Assembly (NCBI GenBank): GCA_030248215.1
Contig: JASANG010002367.1
Location: 62,001 to 126,000 of the forward strand
Source: Enoplolaimus lenunculus
Lineage: Eukaryota; Nematoda; Enoplea; Enoplida; Thoracostomopsidae
Direction of reading: 5' to 3'
DNA length: 64,000 nt
Shown here piece by piece: positions 22,367 through 33,424 of this stretch. Positions within the stretch are counted from its first letter, which is position 1. Every line of letters starts with the position of its first letter. The translations under genes were made by a program, and so were the position numbers. Under the pieces are notes generated by a model. The model was not told the DNA's origin and did no database searches. It worked only from the letters and a program-made list of their open reading frames with translations.

Positions 22367-24522
22367 ACGGTTCATATACCTATTGAATTGCACTTTAGTG
22401 AGAAATATTTGTGAAAGGTTTTAAATCGAAAACGTTTGAGCAATTTTAGGCTACATAAGCTTGAAAAAACTGATTTCAGATTTTGTTTTCGTTTTTGTGT
22501 GATTTTAATTATATATCATTTCATGTGTGCCATCATTTGAAATAAACACACTGTTTATGGCACTTGATGGCAGAGCTTCACACGGACCGCAAGTTCCCGC
22601 GGGTAGGCGACGGCTGGGTAAGACAATTTCGACGCGAATATACCCGCTGGTAAATTTCTATAGTTGCGGGTAAAAAATTATGATTCTTTAGCCACCTAGA
22701 ATGCGGGTGTAAAAACTACATACACAAACGGTTTGTTTTTCAATGTAAGGGTACAGCAAAATGCCAAGTTTTGCCGTTCACTAGGTTCCGTTGTAACTTT
22801 GACCAATCGTACGGCGAACTCCGGTTCCAGCTTCGAAAAAGCAAGTTGGCAATCGGCAGCGGCATTTTTCTCCACGGGTCGCACAATTTCAGTTACTTAC
22901 AAACTTCATCGCGGTGACACCAAAGTCAAGTGATATATTAATTATGCAATTGAATATTTTTTTCTGGACCAGTTCTTAAATAATTATTCAAATATGTATA
23001 TGTTTTCAATTTTATTCGAAATATAATTTCAAATGTCTTTTCCATCACCACTTTATGGAGATTGAATACTTGAGCCCGAGGGCACAAAAGTGTTGTGGAG
23101 ATTTCAAGTTGTACACACGTGTATATATTAAGAATACTGTTTTGGCGTATTTGCTTTAAATTCTGCACCAGGAACAAAATTAAAATTTCTAATGTGTAAA
23201 GCTGTGAGTTTAAAACGTTCACCGATGACTTTTAACTCGTAGATTTAACAGAAATATATTTAACTTAATTTTCAAGCTAAAAATGGTAAGCAAGCATTAT
23301 ATAAACTGATTTTTTTATACTTTCAGCCAGCACTTGTGTTTTACGAAGCTTTTAAAACGGTTAAATCCGTTTTGAGACTGCAATATCTACTCTGTCCATT
23401 CATTGTATACGTTAAAGCTGATATTATTTACTTTGCGCGAGTATATGTACGTAAAATAAACGCAGCGCTCAAATTTTTAAAACGAGCACCCAAAATGTCT
23501 CTTGCCACAGTAATTAAATTAAAAATGCTATTAAAAGTACTTGATTAGAAGCGTTAGCTGTTAATGAGCTGCTTAGTATACGGGGTTCGGGGGCAAAAGC
23601 CCCCCTGTTCGAAGTTTTGCATAAACTTAATGACCACGCGGAGAATCAAACCCCGGTTTTCTTGCACTTGAGTCGAACCTGCGACCAATACTCCATGTGG
23701 TCATTGCAACAACTAATTCTTTTACCGGTATATGTGCACATGTACGGCAATCTTTTTGCTTTTTTACTTTATGCAATTACCGTGCACGTATACCGGCAGT
23801 ATGTATTTTCCAGGCTGACAAATCAACAGTGGTGTGCCATACGCAAAAAACTGATGTGAGTCTTAAGTGGTAATTTTCCAGAAAAATATCAGGCTTTCGT
23901 ACACTCAGGACTCGGAAAACTAACAGCCCAAACAAAATATGCAGTGAAATCGACTCATAGCTGCCATTGTTCTTGCGCTACCCCTAATAATTATATATCT
24001 ATAGTTGACACCATAATATTCCGCAGACGACTGCTTCCCAATCTCTTCTTGGTCCATTCCTGTTCGTGTACCTTTTATATTGGAAAAAGTTAACTGATAC
24101 ATTTTGAGCATAGCTGACTTGCTAAAGTGTTATTCCACTTAGCGGCTTTGATTTAATATACGGCTCACTTAAATTTGCGGACCCAGTAGTTAAGCCAGTA
24201 GGTCGTGGCCCCGGGCTATTATATAATTCCAACGTTAGGTACACTTAGCTCAACATTTGTGCTTAGGCTTAGAATGAGTCTTGAGCTTAGGATTAGGCAT
24301 AGTTTACAAGGTATCACTTAGATATATCGAAAGCCTATAAAGCCCAGGAATTTTAGCATTCAAGTTAATGTTAGTGAACGTATACGACCCAAGTATGAAT
24401 ATATATTAGTTGCAGCAGTAGCGAAATTTGATGTTGAAATCCGCTACAATTCTGTTAAAATTTAAACTTCTATACGGTCTTTTTAGTGTTGTTCCTGAAA
24501 TTTATAGTTAATCTCTACTAAA
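22367..24522. other. Intergenic with CCCGCGGGTA repeat and telomere words
   Basis: AATAAA at 22541-22546 belongs to the upstream gene. About 22580-22700 is a CCCGCGGGTA repeat piece. At 24250-24305 there is a degenerate TTAGGC tract (GTGCTTAGGCTTAGAATG, GAGCTTAGGATTAGGC). A 70-codon frame at 23336-23548 follows a good TTTCAG acceptor, but I could not link it to any gene. Confidence 0.4.
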
Positions 24523-27500
24523 ATGTCGTCAAATCGCTACGGATCAGGTACAACCAGAGGTCTGCCTCCGGTTCCGGCTTTGGCAGAAAATCGGCCTCCG
24601 GCTCCGGCTCCGGTAGAAATTTTGCCGAAGGTTCCGGCAATTTCGGTAGTAAAATTTTGCATAATTTGGCAAAATTTATCTGTTCAGCGCGTTTCGTTTT
24701 ACTTCTGTCACATTTTTCACGAAAGAATTTCCGAAATTTCGCAGAAAATTAGCGTAAAACGAAACAAGTTGAAAAATATTGCAGATATTGGCTAAAATTA
24801 ACTAATTAACCATCTTTTTTACAACCTAATTTCGCCTCATCTCCGGCTCCGACTCCGGCAAGTTTCATTGGCCTCCGGCAAGTTTCGTTGACCTCCGGCT
24901 CCGGTATTTTTCTCCTCAGGTTGCAGCCTGCTACGTATATAGTTACAATTACGCAACAGTAGTCTTTTGCTCCTAGCATTAAAACCGCTGGTAAGCTAGT
25001 AGATAGTAAAATTTTACTAATAGTTGTAAATTATTGCGCCTTCGGTTTTCAGAAATCCGAGATGCTAAAAACTCAAAAATCTCAACTACAGACAGAAGCA
25101 AAATCAATGGTATGAACATTAATCTTTTCCATGCATCTTTTTTGGCCTGTATACAATACATGTTTTAGACAATTTTTAAAAGTTTATTTGCAAAAAATGG
25201 TAGAGTTTTGAAACTAATAGCCAAACAATAAAGAGTGACGATTTGCAGCCCACTTTTAAATATTTTTTTCGTATGCTTATAATATATTCGCATCAGAATT
25301 TCTTTACCGAAGGTACGTTTAAAAACTCATATGCGGTTGCCCTGCTTCGTGCCATTTGGCAGTTAGGCTTTCAAACCCCAACTCTTCATTACGTTGAGCT
25401 ACACAGCAAAAAATTGTGAGTCAAATTGACTCTCCGAAATAGGCTCTACGGGACTACACAAACTGAGTCAAATTCGACTCCGCCAGAGTCAAACGTGGCA
25501 CTCAGTGAGTCAAATTTGACTCGGGCAGAGTCGAATTTGACTCATTTTTTGTAATCCCATAGAGCCTATTTCGGAGAGAGTCAATTTGACTCACCATTTT
25601 TTTGCAGTGTACTACAAATTTAGTTTCTGTCAGTTGGTTTGAAATATTTTTGTCCGATAATAATATTTTTGTGTAAGCTTGTTTCAGAAATCCGAAGCGC
25701 TCAACACACAAAAATCTCAAATTCAGACTGAAGCGATTGATGCTGGAAGGTATCATATATATGTAATTAACACTATAGTGGTGTGGTCAAAATTCTCTAT
25801 CGGGCTCTAAAGTAGACCAACAGTAGCTGATCACAAAGTTCGCGAAATGATATACGATGTTTAAAGCTTTGGCTTTAATATTCTTAGCGGATAGTAAACG
25901 TGAGGGTAGCTGAGGGGGTCGCAACCCCTCCAATGTCTGTGACAAATTTATTTGCGTCCATAACTAATTGATGGCTGAGACATACGCGTAAATACAAAAC
26001 CATGTATACATAAATAAGTGGATGTGTGATGACCCAAATAAGGATGTATATAACGGGAATTTACATTTTGAGCCAAATCACCAGTCTGTAGTAATCTGTA
26101 TATCCCTAATTAGAGTCCTTCAGGGGATAGAGTACATTAATAAGTCCTAATTAGAATCCGTAAACGAGACCGCAGCTGAAGATTGGCCTAGACTGCTCAA
26201 ATGTGAAACAGACTCTCCAACAACCCGCACAAACTTTATTAACCGTTTAACTCACAGATTATACAATGAACAACTAAAATACAAGTAATATACGAGCGAC
26301 ACAGACACTGCAAGCGGGGTTTTACAATTCTAACATAATATATACGCAGTGCAAAACCTCTACAAGCCGTGAGCGCCCCCTTGGGATAGAGCGTTAAGCT
26401 CCTATAGCTGAGTGGTCATAATAAACGCCTCCAACCCGAGAGACTGGTGATTGAATCTTACCTTGAAATTACATCTCATATGGCATTGAAAATATTTATG
26501 TGAAAAAATGTTAATAAAAAATTCTCAGTTAGTATCTTTCAAATAAGAGAGAAGTTTAACGAACAAGGCAATCAATAAATACGCTTCGGAGAAAGTTAGT
26601 TCTACAAAAAAAGAATAAAAAAATTGTGGGTCCAACTATTAAACATGTGGGTGAATTAAAAATAAATGACAGTCTGCAACCGAAGAACACGAGTACACTC
26701 CAGTGAGACAAAATTATCATCATTAATTTGTTTCCCACCGTGTTTTGCTGGCCACAGGCCTGTGCGAAAAGCTATTATTTCGTGAATAAGTTTCTAATTA
26801 AGCCCGTTGAATTTTATCCATCGCGAAATATATGCCATTTGTTTAGTTCTCGTAGAAAAGCGGAGAGTCAACACTTGTATTATGCATCATTCGCAAATGC
26901 TCCACCAAATCAAGACGACGATGAATACTTCAGGTGATTTAGTATTCAACTCCACTTTAAACCAATTAACTGATAAGTAGGTTTATATATAAAGTCAGTT
27001 TTTATTATAGTTCAAAAATCAAATTTACTTTTTTTATAAAACTTTGACGACCAGTATAAGGACCGTGCTTGTTATGCATATAGGCGATGAAATTAAGCAG
27101 TAACAAACCAAAATTTTTTGAAGTTATTCATGTTTCAATGGCATATCTGATATCTGTTTGACTAAACCTGGCACCTTATTAATGGTTATGCAACTTGGCG
27201 GAGAGAATTGACCTATATCACCTAAGTAGCCTGTATTTTGTCTTAATTTACAACTCATTTTAACGAAGGTACAACCGGAGGTGAAAAATACAGGAACCGG
27301 AGGTTAACAATACTTGCCGGAGATGAAGCCGGATGTGACGCGAAATTAGGTAGTTAAAATAATGTGCAATTTGCTAATTTTAGTAAATATGTGTAAGGTG
27401 TTGTTAAATCTTTTAGTCATACGTTTATTTTTTACGACATGTTGGCAATTTTTTCCTTAAAATTGTACCAGACGTTGGAACGAAAGGCACCAAACAAGTA

Positions 27501-30500
27501 AACTTGCTAAAAAAGTATCTAAGCCTAAAAAGAAGCTTATACTTAAGCCTAAGCCTTAGCCTAAGAAAAAATTATTCTAAAGCTTAAGGTTATTCGATTG
27601 CAGACCCGCAGAAAAACGTTCCACTCCTGTTCAGGTTTACCAATTGAAATTCTACCGGAGCCGAAAATCGATATTCTGCCTGAGCGGGAGCCGTAGACAG
27701 ACCTTCAGATGTACCCTGATTTTAACTCACAGGTATTGAAAAATTAACTTCCATTCAAATTGTACTCAAGTTAGGTTTTTGCTTAAAACGTAAAAATGAT
27801 ATATAATATATATTTAAAACTGATAGATTTAGCGCTTGTTTTTATATTTTTAGGTTTAAACTGACTGGACGTGTTGCTACAGCCCTCGCAACTGGAGCTC
27901 AAGATCGGCAAAAGGATCATGTAAAATTAATTTTTAATTGGAATTGTGAAAAAATAAAATTTGAAATTCGTAAATGCAAGTTGCCGTAAAATTTTTATTT
28001 AACTTGGAGAATTTGTCCGAAGTTTTCTATTGCCAGTACCTTTACAGTCATTGGTAAATTGAAAAAACAATACCGTTTCGCAAAATTTAGGATATTATAC
28101 TTGAAATTTCGAATATCAATGAATAAACAATACATAAACTTTCATAAAAAATGTATCGACAAAGATACAAACAATGAGACAAATCAATAACCGAACCAAT
28201 AGCTAAGTATGTGCTACGCAATTATTTAGCTGTTTGTCGTTTTTCAAAGTGTACTTAAGTTATAACTAAAAACATAGGTCACTGACTAAATTTGATATAT
28301 TACAGAATAACAGTTCGGGCATATTAGCCTTGGGCTAATTAAAATAAACCCTTGATACCTCCTTAATATAAAGCAAAACTATAGCTTTTTTGTTATGATA
28401 GTTTCTCAATTCATGGCGTTTATTTGTATTTACTCAGAGTTAAGTATTTATTTAACCCGTTCTCACATTGAGTTGTCTATAGGCAACTCAGCGCAGTGTA
28501 TATACGTTAAATAATATATATCGCACAGTGTTTAACAATTGCAACACGTATACATAGTATTAAATCACCGCAAGACGTGAGAGCCCCCTCGGGCTCGAGA
28601 GTCAAGCTCCTATAGCTGAGTGGTGATGGTATACGCCTCCCACTCCAGTCACTGGAGTTCGAATCCTAGCATAAAAGTAGGTCTCATGGGAAATAGAAAA
28701 TATTCATGTGATAAAGGTTTAAGTCGGTAATTTAAGTAATTAAATTAAGTATAACTTAAGTAAATACTTAGGTAGATTTTGAAAACCCAGCCATTATCAA
28801 ACAGAGTTTGTATAGAATGAGACATGCTATATGAACACAGTGGAATATGTCTTTACATCCTCGTTAGGGCTACCGGACATTACTGTGGTCTCGTAATAGT
28901 TAAAGCAACGTCGGGTCTTGCCAAGACCCAGACATTTTTTGCAGTAGCGCGTGCAGTATAACGTGGATGTTCCATAAAGGATTAAGTCGGTAATTTAAGT
29001 AATTACTTAAGTATAACTTAAGTAAATACTTAGGTAGATTTTGAAAACCCAGCTATTATCAAACATAGTTTGTAGAATGAGACACCTAACTTTATTATAT
29101 ACTTACTTTATAGGGTGAAACTATAATGGCAGAAGATTGGAAGATGTTTCGCGTCGCGAATGAAATGGCGCGTCTGCTCATTTGCGCAAAAAGTACTCAA
29201 ATTGTTTTATGGACGTTTTTCTTAACTATTGGCGTTGCAATACATATCACATAGTCGTTTATGTGTTAAAATGCAAAACGTATACAGTAAAATGTACTAA
29301 TCTGCACAAGCACAGAAACAGTTAAGGAATTACAAATGTCCAGTTGGATCTGTTCTGAAGGAGGTTTGATTCAGCAGGTCAATATTCTGTTAAAATCAGT
29401 CGGGCTTGGATCTGTCAAGTTGGTTTAAACGCGAACCCTACGCCGCAGATAATTTTAGCGGAGATCCCCATATGGATCTCCACTACTCCGCTAAATTCCG
29501 GACGTGGCGGACATTGTGTAGGTTGTGATACAAATGTCCAGATCACACATCATTAATGACGCTTATCCTTGTCCATTGTTATTTGCCATATTTTGGTTAT
29601 GCGCTGATTCCTTGAAGCGGGAATAAAGCCCCTTGCAATTGTGCAAGTTTCTTCGGCAAGAACTCGCAGCTGTAATTTGCACGTGCAATGAACTTGCAGC
29701 TACAACTTGCAACTGCCAGTTTTGTTCAAAAACACAGGAAGGGCAGCATGAAATGTTAGGGTCTTGCAGATAAAAAACCGTAGCACAGCACTACGAATCA
29801 TGTGTTATCCAACCAACCTGCAGAGGCATCGGCAGGGCTGTAGGTCAACGAAACTTGGCGGAGCCGGAGGTGAGGCGAAATTAGGTACTAAAAATGATGG
29901 TTAATTAGTTAATTTTAGCCAATATCTGCAATATGTTGTTAGGTTGTTTCGTTTTACGCTAATTTTCTGCGAAATTTCGGAAATTCTTTCCTGAAAATTA
30001 TGACAAAAGTAAAACAAAACGCGCTAAACGGATCAATTTTGCCAAATTATGCAAAATTTTACTACCGAAATTGCCGGAATTCCGGCAAACATTCTACTGG
30101 AGCCGGAGCAGGAGCTGGAGGCTCCTTTTCTGCCGGAGCTGGAGCCGGAGGCAGACCTCCGGTTGTACCATGGAATCTTTAGGGTAACATTCATAGATTC
30201 ATCGTGTTTTTACTTTTGATCATCTCATGTCGTCTTTTATGGAAAATTATAGCTACTATGTATAGTAACCATATGTATCATAATCTCAAATGTACAATGT
30301 AAATTGTAGCTACTATGCATATGTATCATAATCTCAAATGTACAATGTCAAAATCACTATTTTAAGGCTTTGAGGCAAAACGGCCCAATATAGGACCGGT
30401 TGAAGAAGATTTTGACTTAAAATCTGTTCGAACTGTAGCGGATGATGCTGTTTCGATGAAAAGTATGCGGTCAATATATGACGATGAAAAATCAGTTGTC

Positions 30501-33424
30501 AGCGCACGTGAAATGTCACGCTATGTTGATTTGATCCATGATGCAACTGTAGATCCAAAGACAGCTGCTGATCCGAAACGCAAAGCTGCTGTTGACTTAC
30601 TGAAAGCCGCAATGGAGGTAAACATACACACAAAATAGAACACTTATTTACTTCCTCCATTATGACTGTTTCACATAATGATTAGAATGTTGAAAAATGC
30701 TTAGGCTTTAAACTAGGCTTATCCTTTGGCTTAGGTTTTTAACTCAGGTATGAGATTAGGCTTGCGAAAATTGTAAATATTAGTGAGGGTGTCATTTCCA
30801 ATGTATCAATTTAAAACTAGTATACGTGGAAAGTAAAACAAGTACCCTGGGGCGAAACACGAAACAGGCGTGTTCCATCAGTATATCACCTCTATTTTGA
30901 CTCCTAACATAATGGTTTTACATATTACAAAAACAAACTAATCAAATGTAAAATTCTGTGTATTTCATATATTTCATTCAGAATTCGTCTAATTTTATGC
31001 TCGCTTCGCTTGCAAGGCTCCTCCTCAATTAATGACTAAAACGCCGTTTGGCTTCTTGCCCGCTTCGCTCGCGAGTTTTTATTCATTATATATTGCGAAC
31101 TTCTACTAGAAATTTCTGTACCACTACTGTGCAGCTTTATTCTAGGATACAGATGCATTAGTTGAATGTTACAAAAAAAATTTTTATCACCATTTTTCAC
31201 CCCTGAGTTTTTAAATTCGGTTGCAAAATTTGGCCCATGTCCGCATGTATATTTATCTGCGGTTCAAAAATGCCACCATACCGACTATACACTGATAACT
31301 TATGCAGCTAGCGGGATTTCGAGATATTGAGATGTTGGAATAGTATTTTATTGTCGTCCCAAAATCACATTGTCCAGCTATAAAATGATAGCCTTTTCAA
31401 CTAGCGGGATTTTGGAAGGAGCCGGATATCCGGTCGCACCCTGTTCTCTCTCATGTATATTTGCACTGAATTTCGCACGAAATTGTATTTTTAATTCTCA
31501 GGGTCAGAAGGAACTGACGCAAAAGGAACTAGCAGAAGCGCTTGCCGCATTATCCGACGAAGTGATGGTAGACAGAGAAACTTTGGCCCCAATGTTAGCG
31601 TTCATGACAGAAAAGGGTGTTCTCAATGCTGAGTCGATAACAAAAATCACGGCGGTATGCATTGTTTTCGTTTCGATGTTTACCCAAAATGTAGTGAAGT
31701 CAAGTTTTACGCCTTAGTCTGCCCCTACGCTGCCTAAGTTTATTTAGCCTACTAAGCAAGAACTCAAGCCGTAGTCTAAAGTATAAAGTTCAAGCTGAGT
31801 AAGCTGTCCCAGCAAAAATAAAAATAAAGTTTACTTTTTAACTCACCCATAGCGATTGGCTTCACCCCAACGGTTGGTTTCACCGCGGTAGTTGTTTTAA
31901 CCAAAACGGTTGTCTTCACCCCGACAGTTGGCTTCATCCCAATAGTTCGTTTCACCTCAACTTTTGATGTCCTCCTAGCAGTTGGTTGCACCCTGGCGGT
32001 TGGTTTGACTCAAATTGTTGGTTTCATTAGGTATAACGATTGGTTTCACCTAAACGGTTGGTTTCATCCCAGCAGTTGGTTTCAACCCAACACTTATATT
32101 GATAGAAATCATTCAAACAAAACAACAGCTTGCTAAAAAGGGGTTGAAGCTAGAAGAAACTGCTGAGCACTTGCGCAATATCGGATAAACACCATATTCC
32201 TGTTAAACGGAAAATAATTAGACGAGCGCTGTCGTCAATGCAGTTTGGGAAAGCATATGGAACTTACCGTCCGAATCATATTAACTGTTAATTCTTCTGA
32301 AACATATGTACCAATTGATGTTATTCCACGAAGCCGTGCTAAACTAGTTTTTGGGCTTAGGTAGGTATATATACCACCATCATATGGCTGCAAAACTGCT
32401 CACCATCATATGGCTGCAAAACTGCTAATCTAGAATTCTGACGTCCATATTATGGACAATTTCCTAAATACGGAGTTGTCCCCAAACGAATCGCAATCGA
32501 AGCATTAAAAATCGACATAACTTAAGTCGACCACTGACTTTAGTCAATCGTTGATATGTTTAAAAGTCGAGGGCTTCAATAAATGCTCATTTCCTATTCA
32601 AGCCATTAGTTCTACTGCATACTGAGGACTATAAGCTCTAAACTTGCATCGTATTCTGGCAACATCGATTAATGTTGCAAAAGCACAAACCTTTCTATTA
32701 TACAGCTAAAATTATGTCTAACCAATTCTGCGATTATCCAAGAAATTTGAAAAATTAGTAAATTCAAACACACTGCAAAAAATGGTGAGACAAATTTACT
32801 CTCTCCGAAACAGGCTTTTCGGGACTAGGACTATACAAATTGAGTCAAATTCGACTGTGTCAGAGTCAATTCAATTCACTGAGTCGCACGTTTGACTCTG
32901 GCGCAGTCGAATTTGACTCAGTTTGTGTAGTTCCGCAAAGCCTATTTTAGAGATAGTCAATTTACTCACCTTTTCTTGCAGTGCATGTAAACCGAATTAA
33001 TGTTTATATATGGTTTGAGATAAGCTTTTGTTGAATTTTTCAATAAGAGTGTCTGCTAAAAAACGTAACCCTATAAACACTAGAAATAATTTTGCTGTTA
33101 TCCTCAATGGGTTTTCGCGGAATTAATAGTTAAGACGATTTCGGACGCTAATGTTTTCTGTTGATTTTCCAAATCACATCAACAGTGCTCGCCTAGTTAC
33201 TATCCTTTGAACAGGAGCATGAAGCATATACAACGTTACTCAAGTGCTGAGCAAGTTGTTCTATTCTTATAGTAAAATATATTCACGTAATAATTCTGTT
33301 AACTCGAATTTAATTTATCTTTTAGGAGATACAAGATCTAATGCAGAAGAATCCAAAACTTTGCATGAAAGATGTTATTCCAATAATATCAAAATTTGCA
33401 GACATGCAGAAACTAGCAGCGTAA
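24523..33424 (+). CDS. Unrecognised multi-exon gene, helical protein of about 260 residues
   Basis: Exons 25053..25109, 25688..25749, 26856..26933, 27854..27920, 30375..30617, 31502..31654 and 33326..33424 all have GT-AG borders and join in one frame to a stop. A possible first exon is ATG TCG TCA AAT CGC TAC at 24523-24540, also phase 0. Reading: KSEMLKTQKSQLQTEAKSM, KSEALNTQKSQIQTEAIDAG, KAESQHLYYASFANAPPNQ, FKLTGRVATALATGAQDRQ, a D/E/K-rich block with SVRTVADDAVSMKSMRSIYD and DPKRKAAVDLLKAAME, QKELTQKELAEALAALSDEV, then EIQDLMQKNPKLCMKDVIPI to the end. It is soluble, charged and largely helical, with no signal peptide or membrane segment. Exons 1 and 2 are clear tandem duplicates. I do not recognise the family. 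The MSSNRY start is tentative because a hAT MITE sits directly at its end. The first base of the 30375 exon is also a choice among two acceptors. Confidence 0.6.
24545..24930 (-). mobile_element. hAT-type MITE, copy 2, beside a candidate start exon
   Basis: CAGGTACAACCAGAGGTC to GGTTGCAGCCTG with 8-bp flanks CTACGGAT (24537-24544) and CTACGTAT (24931-24938), a 7/8 match. The orientation is opposite to copy 1, judged by the internal block TAGCCAAT..TGCAATATT. The undisturbed flank CTAC|GTATAT would have been a splice donor for the candidate exon ending at 24540. Confidence 0.85.
25402..25609. mobile_element. Fold-back MITE (CACTG ends), copy 3
   Basis: CACAGCAAAAAATTGTGAG to CTCACCATTTTTTTGCAGTG with TA on both sides. 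It lies between the two duplicated exons of the unrecognised gene. Confidence 0.9.
26033..26710. mobile_element. TGACCC-type MITE remnant carrying a tRNA-derived SINE
   Basis: The left part TGACCCAAATAAGGATG...ATTTTGAGCC..CCAGTCTGTAG and right part AAATAAATGACAGTCTGCAACCG...ACTCCAGTGAGAC match the 14978 MITE. Between them lies unrelated sequence that includes the SINE head at 26355-26500. Confidence 0.55.
26355..26500 (+). repeat. tRNA-derived SINE head, copy 1
   Basis: GCTCCTATAGCTGAGTGGTC holds a pol III A-box-like TAGCTGAGTGG. GTGATTGAATC is a decayed B box (consensus GGTTCGAATCC). The sequence and its AAAATATTTATGTGA tail match 28569-28715. It does not fold as an intact tRNA. Confidence 0.6.
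27265..27718 (+). mobile_element. hAT-type MITE, copy 3, with telomere-word insert
   Basis: Starts GAAGGTACAACCGGAGG and ends CAGATGTACCCTG. The flanking octamers are a perfect ATTTTAAC (27257-27264 and 27719-27726). At about 27515-27580 the interior carries CTAAGCCT/TTAAGCCTAAGCCTTAG words not present in the other copies, explaining its extra length (454 bp). It lies in an intron of the unrecognised gene. Confidence 0.88.
28569..28715 (+). repeat. tRNA-derived SINE head, copy 2
   Basis: CTCCTATAGCTGAGTGGTGA carries the A box and CTGGAGTTCGAATCCTAGC carries a well-kept B box. There is no pairing acceptor stem. The upstream 130 bases also resemble those upstream of 26355, so the unit is longer than the tRNA part. 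Confidence 0.7.
28717..29086 (+). repeat. 105-bp direct repeat pair
   Basis: TTTAAGTCGGTAATTTAAG through GTTTGTATAGAATGAGAC (about 28717-28826) recurs almost unchanged at about 28980-29084, separated by about 150 bases. No inverted ends were identified. The function is unknown; the first copy is directly downstream of the SINE tail. Confidence 0.75.
29818..30174 (+). mobile_element. hAT-type MITE, copy with eroded left end
   Basis: Contains the family body (GAGGCGAAATTAGGTAC, TTAATTAGTTAATTTTAGCC, TTTACGCTAATTTTCTGCG) and right end AGACCTCCGGTTGTACCATGG. The left terminus is degraded and no target duplication could be read. The 60-codon frame inside is not a gene. Confidence 0.7.
31845..32095. 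repeat. 18-bp minisatellite in intron
   Basis: About 13 imperfect copies of TTGGTTTCACCCCAACGG. On the minus strand the unit reads as a hexapeptide close to KPTVGV, hence an open frame there (31776-31991) that I do not take as a gene. Confidence 0.8.
32105..32188 (+). other. Orphan exon-like segment ending in a stop
   Basis: Reads EIIQTKQQLAKKGLKLEETA then EHLRNIG and a stop. It is helical and charged like the neighbouring exons, and it starts with EI.Q like the true last exon at 33326. No acceptor gives the phase needed to follow the exon ending at 31654. It may be a decayed alternative last exon or an unrelated relic. Confidence 0.35.
32771..32983. mobile_element. Fold-back MITE (CACTG ends), copy 4
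   Basis: CACTGCAAAAAATGGTGAG to ACTCACCTTTTCTTGCAGTG, flanked by CA on both sides (32769-32770 and 32984-32985). It lies in the last intron of the unrecognised gene. Confidence 0.9.

Noticed and set aside
23336-23548. 70-codon frame after a TTTCAG acceptor
   Set aside because: No donor, partner exon or recognisable motif; could not be attached to the FAXC gene or the next gene.
23617-23720. Minus-strand GGTTCGACTC resembling a pol III B box
   Set aside because: No A box at the right distance and no tRNA-like fold.
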